From: an uncultured Clostridia bacterium
GTDB lineage: Bacteria > Bacillota > Clostridia > TANB77 > CAG-508
Assembly (NCBI GenBank): GCA_947629995.1
Contig: CANRFX010000074.1
Coordinates: 1 to 5,509, forward strand
Reading direction: 5' to 3'
DNA: 5,509 bases
The number at the start of each line of letters is the position of its first letter. Position 1 is the stretch's first letter. The position numbers were made by a program, and so were the translations under genes. Under the pieces are notes generated by a model. The model was not told where the DNA came from. It saw nothing but the letters and a program-made list of their open reading frames with translations, and searched no databases. Positions 1-5,073 of the stretch are shown in pieces.

Positions 1-18
1 TTAGTTTTGTTTTTTATT

Positions 19-47
19 ATTATACATAAAAAACTCAAAAAAGTCTA
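19..47 (-). promoter_or_regulatory. Candidate sigma-A promoter reading out of the left edge
   Basis: On the minus strand a perfect TATAAT (19-24) lies 17 bases downstream of TAGACT (42-47), which matches the -35 consensus TTGACA at four of six positions. The predicted start is near position 12, so it would serve a gene beyond the left edge. It begins only about 10 bases after the stop of the transporter gene. No convincing stem-loop terminator separates the two, so the outside gene could receive both read-through and its own transcripts. The region is very A+T-rich and chance matches are common, hence modest confidence. Confidence 0.4.
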
Positions 48-56
48 TACAATTTA

Positions 57-1319
57 CTATAAATTATAAATTTCATTTTTATCATATTGCTCTGGTTTTA
101 ATCCAAGTCGTGTTTTCATATAACTTGTTAAACCTAAAGCAGTAATAAGTAATATAATCCCTACTAAAATCATACTATGAGTAGTATTAGTTAAGTTTAG
201 TAAATAAGAGCCTATAAAGCCAATAATTGCTCTAAATAAGTTTCTACTAACTTCATTCATTGCATAAATTTGTGTTAATATTTTATCATCTGCAAAATTT
301 CCTAAATACCTTGTTGTTAAAACATTATTAATTCCTTTTACTATATGAATTAATATGAAGCAAGCAACAATAATAAACAACATAATTTCATAAGGTAAAT
401 TAAAAATTGATGTTATCCCTGCAATTATAATAGATGCTATTAATATATATAAAATTGTAGATAAAGATTTATTTTTAAAACGATTATGAAATTGTAATTG
501 TACTTTAGAACCAATAGAAGACGCTATTCCAACAATTGCAGCAACTACCGTAATAAATTGTTCTGATGTTCCAATATCTATTAATAAGCTAGTTCTATAA
601 GTTGACATTAAACAAATTGTCCCCCAAACAATTCCTAAATATAAAAATAAACTTCTTAATCTTTGCGATTTGGTTATAAACTTAAATCCATCTAATAAAT
701 TTGAAAAATATTTTTTTATTGATTGTTGTTCAGTTTTAGGTTCTATATCATAAAATCCACATGATAATACAATAGATAATATAATAAAACCTAATGTTCC
801 TATCATTGGTATATATGGATTAATTACATATAAAAATCCTGCAATAATTGCAGTAATTGCATCTAAAATATAATAATTTTTGAACCCTTTTGCTTCTAAT
901 TTTGAAAAAATTTCTTCTTCTTTAGTTGTTTCTGGAATTGAATAATGTATTAATGTTGTGTCTGATATATTTTTAATAGAAAAACATATAGCACTAATAA
1001 ATTGAGCAAATATTAATTTTCCTAGCCCATCACAAAATATAATTAGTGTAACAAATATAAAATTAAATATATTCCCTAAAATAGTAGCTTTTTTAGTGCC
1101 TATTCTGTCTACTACAATACTTGCAGGTATTTGCAAAATGATCATAAATATTGCATAAAAAGATTGACCTAAAACAATATCTGCAATACTTATATGTTTT
1201 ACTTGTGTTAAAAATAGAACTTCAATTGCATAATAAAATATTAAGTCTAATGATATAGCTCTATATATTGAATATAACCTTATATTTTGCTTTCTTTCTT
1301 GCCTCTTTTGTTCTTCCAT
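57..1319 (-). CDS. MFS transporter, substrate unknown
   Basis: This 420-residue protein has the length and hydrophobic pattern of a 12-helix major facilitator superfamily carrier in the cytoplasmic membrane. The best family mark is a motif A-like loop after the second helix, DRIGTKK at residues 71-77, close to the usual DRxGRR/K pattern. Hydrophobic helices alternate with short charged loops along the whole chain, and a longer polar loop near residues 190-215 is consistent with the central loop between the two six-helix halves. The N-terminus is short and charged (MEEQKRQERKQ) and the C-terminus is a polar tail. The ATG start is supported by AAGGAG six bases upstream. The gene is expressed alone from its own consensus promoter, just downstream of rnpB. 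Many relatives are annotated as drug exporters, but nothing here identifies the substrate or direction of transport. Confidence 0.85.
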   Translation of the reverse strand: MEEQKRQERKQNIRLYSIYRAISLDLIFYYAIEVLFLTQVKHISIADIVLGQSFYAIFMIILQIPASIVVDRIGTKKATILGNIFNFIFVTLIIFCDGLGKLIFAQFISAICFSIKNISDTTLIHYSIPETTKEEEIFSKLEAKGFKNYYILDAITAIIAGFLYVINPYIPMIGTLGFIILSIVLSCGFYDIEPKTEQQSIKKYFSNLLDGFKFITKSQRLRSLFLYLGIVWGTICLMSTYRTSLLIDIGTSEQFITVVAAIVGIASSIGSKVQLQFHNRFKNKSLSTILYILIASIIIAGITSIFNLPYEIMLFIIVACFILIHIVKGINNVLTTRYLGNFADDKILTQIYAMNEVSRNLFRAIIGFIGSYLLNLTNTTHSMILVGIILLITALGLTSYMKTRLGLKPEQYDKNEIYNL

Positions 1320-1334
1320 TTATTTCTCCTTCGC

Positions 1335-1367
1335 AATAATATTATTATTCAAAATATTAATAATATT
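1335..1367 (-). repeat. A/T-only inverted repeats in the transporter leader
   Basis: Between the promoter and the ribosome site of the transporter, 9-base arms (1338-1346 and 1359-1367) are exact inverted copies separated by 12 bases. The 12-base stretch 1335-1346 is itself a perfect palindrome (AATAATATTATT). The first arm spans the predicted transcript start near 1362, so a full RNA hairpin is unlikely. If functional, this would more likely be an operator on DNA. Because it contains only A and T in an A+T-rich region, chance is a real alternative. Confidence 0.25.
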
Positions 1368-1368
1368 G

Positions 1369-1397
1369 ATTATACACTTAAAATATATAATTGTCAA
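1369..1397 (-). promoter_or_regulatory. Consensus sigma-A promoter of the MFS gene
   Basis: On the minus strand TTGACA (1392-1397) is followed after exactly 17 bases by TATAAT (1369-1374). Both hexamers match the housekeeping consensus at every position and the spacing is optimal. A TG pair directly precedes the -10 box. The expected start is near 1362, giving a leader of about 43 bases ending in the AAGGAG site. The first two bases of the -35 box are also the last two of the T-tract at the end of rnpB, so terminator and promoter abut. Strong basal transcription of the transporter is expected unless a regulator blocks it. Confidence 0.85.
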
Positions 1398-1414
1398 AAA
1401 AAAAGAGAGTAAAT
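1396..1414 (-). terminator. 3' end of RNase P RNA: P1 arm plus T9 tract
   Basis: The 3' arm of helix P1 (1406-1414) is followed on the minus strand by a run of nine T (1396-1404). The pairing partner of this arm is the very 5' end of the RNA (1748-1756), so this is not a compact local hairpin. Release probably relies on the U-tract following the folded RNA. It is the only termination-like signal near the end of rnpB. Some polymerase may still read into the transporter gene. Confidence 0.6.
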
Positions 1415-1757
1415 CTATAAGCCGGGTTCTGTCTTTTAAAATAGCCATTTATCTAGGATATATATTACTATATATCTCAAGCCACACAGGTTAGAAGTTG
1501 CCGAGCAGGCTTAATCTTCTATTTAGGTGTTGCTTCAGATGGGGTTTACACTGCCTTGCCAATGTCACCATAGCAAGCGGTGAGCTCTTGCCTCGCCTTT
1601 TCACCCTTACCTAAAAAATTTAGGCGGTTATTTTCTGTTGCACTTTCCTTAAGGTCGCCCTCACTAGACGTTATCTAGCATCTTTGCTCTATGAAGCCCG
1701 GACTTTCCTCTCGTAATTCCTTTCGGAAGTTTACCAGCGACTATTCAATTTACTCTG
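1405..1757 (-). ncRNA. rnpB: RNase P RNA, bacterial class A
   Basis: This is the catalytic RNA of ribonuclease P, which removes the 5' leader from precursor tRNAs together with the RnpA protein. Conserved landmarks appear in order on the minus strand: GAGGAAAGTCCGGGCTTCAT near the 5' end, AGTGCAACAGAAA, GGTAAGGGTGAAA, GTAAACCCC, GGCTTGAG, CCTAGAT-AAATG, and the terminal ACAGAACCCGGCTTAT. Helix P1 pairs 1748-1756 with 1406-1414. P3 is capped by GAAA, P12 by GUGA, and P18 is a perfect 8-bp stem of A-U pairs plus one G-C, capped by GUAA (1457-1476). The order and the length of about 353 nt fit class A, not the Bacillus class B. Loop L15 appears to lack the usual GGU motif. The gene starts 12 bases after the upstream CDS stop and has its own promoter. 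Confidence 0.96.
1457..1476 (-). other. RNase P RNA helix P18 with GUAA tetraloop
   Basis: Eight bases on each side pair perfectly around a GUAA loop (1465-1468), forming a GNRA-capped stem. Its place after the GGCTTGAG block and before CCTAGAT matches P18 in class A RNase P RNAs, whose GNRA loop docks against P8. Apart from its closing G-C pair, the stem is made only of A-U pairs, reflecting the low GC of this genome. Confidence 0.75.
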
Positions 1758-1763
1758 TTTTTT

Positions 1764-1772
1764 ATTATATCA
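1764..1772 (-). promoter_or_regulatory. Extended -10 promoter of rnpB, overlapping a stop codon
   Basis: On the minus strand the nine bases read TGATATAAT, a perfect extended -10 (TGn plus TATAAT). The hexamer (1764-1769) is followed by six A, placing the start at or next to 1757, the first base of the predicted P1 region. No good -35 box is visible at 16-18 bases (TAGAAG at 17), which is usual when TGn is present. The TGn triplet (1770-1772) is the TGA stop codon of the preceding protein gene, so the two genes share these bases. Confidence 0.75.
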
Positions 1773-2717
1773 CATTCTACTCAATTCTTCTAGTAAATTT
1801 TTATATTTTATTAAAAATACTGCTTTATCTTGTACATTTACAGCATTTTGTAATTCGTTTATCATAATATAACCTTTACTTATTTTGGACTGTTTTGTTG
1901 CAGGAACATTTGTATTAGTTAATAATTTTGAATAACTTTCAATTGCTGCTTTAATATCATTTGAAATTTCATCCCACTTTTCTCCATCTATTTTTGCATA
2001 TCCTTTTAAAATATTTGCTTTAGTTTCAATTATTGTTGTATATAATTCTTCTTGAGATGAACTTTTTAAAAACTTAGGTAAATAATCATATATCTTGCTT
2101 AACTGTGCTAAAGTATTTTCTTTATTTTCTTCTTGAACTATAACTGTCAAATTATCATACTCTTTATTAAAGTTTAAAATATCTTCTTGATTAATTGTAT
2201 TTAACTGATAAAAATCCATAATGATAGATGGTAAATCACTATAAATATTTTCAACCTCTGACTTTATACTATCCCAATTTATTTCTTCTTTGCTTGTTAA
2301 TACATCAGTAGATTTTAATTCAAACATCTTTTGATTTTGTTCTTTTTTTCCTTCTGATTGACTATCGCTTGAGCCAGAAGAACCACTAGATTCTCCAGAT
2401 TTTCCTGAATCAGAAGATTTTGAACTTTCTCCACCACTACTTTGAGACTGACCTTCTCCTTGTGAGCCTCCTTGTGAAGTATTTTCAGTAGTTTCACCCG
2501 AAATTTCTGTAGTTATAATATTATAATCTGTTGTTTTGATATTATTCATAGTATTAAATAAGTTAATTAATTTTGTTTCTAAATATTTTATTTGTGAAAA
2601 TACTTTTTCTTTTTCTGTTTCATCATTATTCTTATTAGCATTAGTATAAATTGTAAGAGACAATATTACTACAATTGCAATTAACAATATATATGCTATT
2701 TGTTTAAACTTTTTCAA
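1770..2717 (-). CDS. Membrane-anchored protein of unknown function with Ser/Gly linker
   Basis: I do not recognise a named family. The 315-residue protein has a basic N-terminus and one hydrophobic segment (about residues 7-24), giving either a membrane anchor or an uncleaved signal; a cleavage site after TNA (25-27) is possible. No lipobox cysteine is present. A short helical stretch follows (about 35-60), then a low-complexity Ser/Gly/Gln/Glu linker (about 77-123), then a mainly helical domain (about 135-313). That domain contains two similar halves, each opening with Trp-Asp (WD at 148-149 and 248-249). The bulk is probably outside the cytoplasm. The start is TTG, chosen because a perfect AGGAGG lies 8 bases upstream and the signal segment begins there. 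The gene leads directly into rnpB. A cell-envelope or spore-related role is possible but unproven. Confidence 0.8.
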   Translation of the reverse strand: MKKFKQIAYILLIAIVVILSLTIYTNANKNNDETEKEKVFSQIKYLETKLINLFNTMNNIKTTDYNIITTEISGETTENTSQGGSQGEGQSQSSGGESSKSSDSGKSGESSGSSGSSDSQSEGKKEQNQKMFELKSTDVLTSKEEINWDSIKSEVENIYSDLPSIIMDFYQLNTINQEDILNFNKEYDNLTVIVQEENKENTLAQLSKIYDYLPKFLKSSSQEELYTTIIETKANILKGYAKIDGEKWDEISNDIKAAIESYSKLLTNTNVPATKQSKISKGYIMINELQNAVNVQDKAVFLIKYKNLLEELSRM

Positions 2718-2731
2718 ATTAAAAACCTCCT
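2715..2731 (-). promoter_or_regulatory. Strong ribosome site that fixes a TTG start
   Basis: AGGAGG (2726-2731) stands 8 bases upstream of TTG (2715-2717) on the minus strand. The next codons give MKKFKQ followed by the hydrophobic segment, as expected for an exported or anchored protein. The strong site may offset the weak initiation codon. Confidence 0.85.
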
Positions 2732-2837
2732 ATTTTATTTCTATTATTTACATTTTTATTTTACTTTATTCTATGTATAAATTTTATTATATTTTTTATA
2801 CTATTATAAATATAAAGATTAATTTATAGGGGATTTT
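2718..2837. other. Divergent A+T-rich intergenic region with two leaders
   Basis: This 120-bp spacer separates the minus-strand anchored-protein gene from the plus-strand 93-residue gene and should hold both of their promoters. It is almost entirely A and T. A perfect TATAAT occurs on the minus strand at 2786-2791. On the plus strand TATACT (2797-2802) and TATAAA (2805-2810) are possible -10 boxes. None has a clear -35 at normal spacing, so I do not assign exact starts. No RNA gene or long repeat is seen. Confidence 0.4.
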
Positions 2838-3119
2838 ATGTTAGTTAGTGTAAATTTATATAGTAAAAAGAAGGGTGAATTAAATAAGTTTTTAAGTCAT
2901 TTTTATAATACCAATTTTGATTTAGAAAATGCTTCCAATTGGGAAAAAAAATACACCAATCCTATTGAATTGGCTGAAATTATTGGTACATTTATTGACA
3001 ATTGCGAAGATTATAATTTAAGTATGTGGATTTGTTTAGATAAAAATGTTTTTATCCATATAACACAAGAAAACGCTGATGATATTATAAAATATTTATA
3101 TGAGCGTTTCCCTTATTAA
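2838..3119 (+). CDS. Small protein of unknown function (93 aa)
   Basis: The only plus-strand gene in the window. An AGGGGA site (2828-2833) precedes the ATG at suitable distance. The protein looks soluble: there is no signal peptide or membrane segment. It begins with a hydrophobic strand (LVSVNLYSKKKGELNKFLSHF), has an acidic middle with NPIELAEIIGTFIDN (residues 41-55), then a second strand-like part (LSMWICLDKNVFIHI, 61-75), and ends in a probable helix closing with YLYERFPY. This suggests a compact alpha/beta fold. It resembles small conserved hypothetical proteins of Clostridia, from memory only. I cannot assign a function. It converges on dtd with 2 bp between stop codons. Confidence 0.75.
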   Translation: MLVSVNLYSKKKGELNKFLSHFYNTNFDLENASNWEKKYTNPIELAEIIGTFIDNCEDYNLSMWICLDKNVFIHITQENADDIIKYLYERFPY

Positions 3120-3121
3120 TT

Positions 3122-3560
3122 TTATTTTTCAATAATTATTGTAACTGGTCCATCATTTAATAAATTTACCTTCATATGTGATCCAAATATTCCCTTTTCT
3201 ACATGCACTCCATTTTCTTCACATTTTAAGCAAAAATAATCATATAACTTTTTTGCTACTTCTGGTTTAGCAGCATCTGTAAAAGATGGCCTATTACCAT
3301 CTAAACAGTTACCATATAAAGTAAATTGTGAAACAATCAATAATTCCCCTTCTACTTCTTTTAAACTTAAATTCATTTTGTCATTTTCATCTGTAAATAT
3401 TCTAAGTTTGCAAAGTTTCTGTGCTAAATAATCTGCTTCTTTTGTTGTATCAGTATGTGTTACACCGCAATAATACCAAAAAACCTTTTCCTATTTTTCC
3501 TATAATTTTATTTTCTACTTCTACTGTTGCATTCTTTACTCTTTGTACTACTATTTTCAT
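3122..3560 (-). pseudogene. dtd: D-aminoacyl-tRNA deacylase, split by a one-base insertion
   Basis: Dtd hydrolyses D-amino acids wrongly attached to tRNA. The 5' part reads MKIVVQRVKNATVEVENKII, the usual Dtd N-terminus, then GKGFLVLL, after which the frame shifts and stops at TGA (3450-3452) after 36 codons. Ignoring one base, most simply the minus-strand C at 3467, restores GVTHTDTTKEADYLAQKL and the rest through to TAA, giving 145 residues, the normal family length. Both active-site motifs survive: SQFTLYG and the NDGPVT motif carrying the Gly-cisPro dipeptide. The ATG overlaps the zinc-ribbon gene stop as ATGA, with GAGG four bases upstream, so translation is probably coupled. An internal ATG at 3376 would give only the C-terminal 84 residues and lacks a good ribosome site. 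The insertion may be a sequencing or assembly error, since the rest shows no decay. Confidence 0.85.
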
Positions 3561-4030
3561 TCTTCCTCATCTTCTAAATTTACATTTGATTCTATTTCTA
3601 CTGTTTTTTCTAAATCATCTTTAGCATCTTCATTTATTTCTTCGCTTTGTTCCTCTACAGGTTCTTCTGTTTGTTTTGCACCACAGTTTGGACAATATTT
3701 CGCGTTTTTCTCAATTTCTTTAAAACATTTTTGACATTGTTTTTTATCTTTCAATTCTAAACATTGTTTTAGTAATCCATCTATTTCATCACTTAAAACA
3801 TCAATTTTTGTACATTGTTCTTCTAAATCCTTTTTAATACATATTTCTTCTTCTCTTACATGTTTTTCGTATACCTTTTTTCCTATTTCTTCATAAATAT
3901 CATTTATTTGGGTTTTGAGTTCTCCAATTTTTAATTTAATTTTAGTTTCTTTTGCAATCTTTCCAGTTTTATCTGCTGTTACTTTGTATGCCTCTGATGC
4001 TTTTTTTCCTAATTTATCAAAAAAATCCAT
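3557..4030 (-). CDS. Coiled-coil zinc-ribbon protein of unknown function
   Basis: This 157-residue cytoplasmic protein has three parts. A lysine- and glutamate-rich helical region (about 1-96) starts MDFFDKLGKKASEAY and is likely a coiled coil. A zinc ribbon follows, with ligands C99, C102, C113 and C116 in the pattern CQKC-x10-CPNC, ending GAK. The tail is strongly acidic (about 121-157). Such zinc-ribbon proteins are common in Clostridia and their role is unknown; the ribbon may serve protein or nucleic-acid contacts. The ATG start has AGGGGAG six bases upstream. It lies 45 bases after gpsA and overlaps dtd by four bases (ATGA). The codons of its acidic tail (GAG GAA GAA) supply the dtd ribosome site. 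Confidence 0.85.
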   Translation of the reverse strand: MDFFDKLGKKASEAYKVTADKTGKIAKETKIKLKIGELKTQINDIYEEIGKKVYEKHVREEEICIKKDLEEQCTKIDVLSDEIDGLLKQCLELKDKKQCQKCFKEIEKNAKYCPNCGAKQTEEPVEEQSEEINEDAKDDLEKTVEIESNVNLEDEEE

Positions 4031-4045
4031 TTGAATCTCCCCTTT

Positions 4046-4075
4046 ATTTTATATTATTTGATTTTTACATTACAA
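4046..4075 (-). promoter_or_regulatory. Weak promoter candidate before the zinc-ribbon gene
   Basis: In the 45-base gap after gpsA the minus strand reads TTGTAA, 16 bases, then TATAAA. These match consensus at four and five positions of six. A start from it would leave a very short leader just ahead of AGGGGAG. It could allow the zinc-ribbon and dtd pair to be expressed apart from gpsA, but in A+T-rich DNA such a match may be accidental. No terminator is seen in the gap. Confidence 0.22.
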
Positions 4076-5059
4076 TTATTCACTTTTTTTATCTCTTGTC
4101 ATTAATTTAATAACCGCTTCTTTTGGAGCTAAATTTTTATATAGTACTTTATAAACCGTTTCTACAATTGGCATATCTATATTATGCACTTTAGATAATT
4201 CATATGCTACTTCAATATTGTCTATACTTTCAATTACCATTCCTACTTCTTGTTTTGCTTCTTCTAATGTTTTACCTTGACCAATTAATTTTCCAGCTCT
4301 TCTATTTCTACTATGTTCACTAAGGCAAGTTACAATTAAATCTCCTAATCCACTTAATCCATAAAAAGTTTCTTTTTCTCCACCTAAAGTTACCCCAAGT
4401 TTTGTTATTTCTGATAATCCTCTTGTAATTAAAGCTGCAAACGAATTATCACCCAAGCCAATTCCATATGCTACTCCTGCACAAAAAGCAATAATGTTTT
4501 TTAAAGCACCACCAAGTTCTACTCCTTTTACATCTCGTGAAGTATAAACCCTCATTTCATTACACATAAAAGTATCTTGTATCATTTTCAAAATATCTTC
4601 ATGTTTTGAGGCAACTACTAATGCTGTAGGAATTGACATTGATACTTCTTCTGCATGACTTGGTCCTGATAATACACCAACTTTTGCTGTTGGTAATTCT
4701 TCTAAAATTACTTCATCTAATGTCTTTAAAGTTTGTTTTTCAAATCCTTTTGAACATATTATAATAGGTTTATTTTCTACATATTTTTTATACTGTATAA
4801 AAGTATCTCTTGTAAATTTAGATGGTGTTACATGTAAAATAAAATCTGTTCCTTCAATTACTTCTTGAAAATCATTTGAGCAAATTATATTTTCACTAAC
4901 TACTAATCCAGGTAAAAATTTGCATTTTCTTTCTTCGTTTATTAATCTTTTTTCTTCTTGATCAAAAGACCATATTTTTACTTGGTGCCCACATCTTGCT
5001 AAATGCGTACCTAATGCAACTCCCCAACTTCCACTTCCTATAATTGATATTTTTTTCAC
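4076..5059 (-). CDS. gpsA: Glycerol-3-phosphate dehydrogenase [NAD(P)+]
   Basis: GpsA reduces dihydroxyacetone phosphate to sn-glycerol 3-phosphate with NAD(P)H, supplying the backbone for phospholipids in the cytoplasm. The 327-residue length is typical. An N-terminal Rossmann fold shows GSGSWG (8-13). It is followed by TPSKFTR (78-84), SKGFE (103-107), SGPSHAEEV (131-139), GALKNIIAFCAG (184-195) with the expected catalytic lysine K187, GLSGLGDLIVTC (234-245) and SRNRRAG (250-256), the substrate-phosphate-binding region. MVIESIDN (274-281) stands where many relatives have MVVEGVRT. No key residue appears lost. The start is GTG, supported by AGGAG nine bases upstream, inside the end of the preceding gene. 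The gap to that gene is 5 bases, so they form one transcription unit whose promoter lies beyond the window. Confidence 0.97.
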   Translation of the reverse strand: MKKISIIGSGSWGVALGTHLARCGHQVKIWSFDQEEKRLINEERKCKFLPGLVVSENIICSNDFQEVIEGTDFILHVTPSKFTRDTFIQYKKYVENKPIIICSKGFEKQTLKTLDEVILEELPTAKVGVLSGPSHAEEVSMSIPTALVVASKHEDILKMIQDTFMCNEMRVYTSRDVKGVELGGALKNIIAFCAGVAYGIGLGDNSFAALITRGLSEITKLGVTLGGEKETFYGLSGLGDLIVTCLSEHSRNRRAGKLIGQGKTLEEAKQEVGMVIESIDNIEVAYELSKVHNIDMPIVETVYKVLYKNLAPKEAVIKLMTRDKKSE

Positions 5060-5073
5060 TTTTTCTATCTCCT
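5057..5073 (-). promoter_or_regulatory. gpsA ribosome site embedded in upstream codons
   Basis: AGGAG (5069-5073) lies 9 bases before the GTG start (5057-5059). These bases are also part of the last two sense codons (AGG AGA, Arg-Arg) of the preceding membrane protein, just before its TAG stop (5065-5067). Terminating ribosomes therefore stop on top of the gpsA site, which suggests translational coupling. This site decides the GTG start. Confidence 0.8.

Noticed and set aside
1..56. Intrinsic terminator after the transporter gene
   Set aside because: Runs of T are present, but only a three-base stem (ACT/AGT) can be formed, too weak to call.
2315..2497. 60-residue minus-strand open frame
   Set aside because: It lies wholly inside the linker region of the membrane-anchored protein gene in another frame and arises from its biased codons. 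It resembles no known protein.
3122..3376. An 84-residue stand-alone gene starting at the internal ATG
   Set aside because: It is the C-terminal part of dtd. It begins mid-domain, has no good ribosome site, and the missing N-terminus is present upstream in another frame.
3450..3470. Programmed ribosomal frameshifting in dtd
   Set aside because: No slippery heptamer, no internal ribosome-like stimulator at suitable spacing and no obvious hairpin downstream. Dtd is not known to be recoded. A simple indel is the better explanation.
3421..3734. Two plus-strand open frames of 67 and 63 residues
   Set aside because: They are opposite to dtd and the zinc-ribbon gene, are rich in Phe, Leu and Ser as expected for the reverse of A/T-rich coding DNA, and lack ribosome sites.
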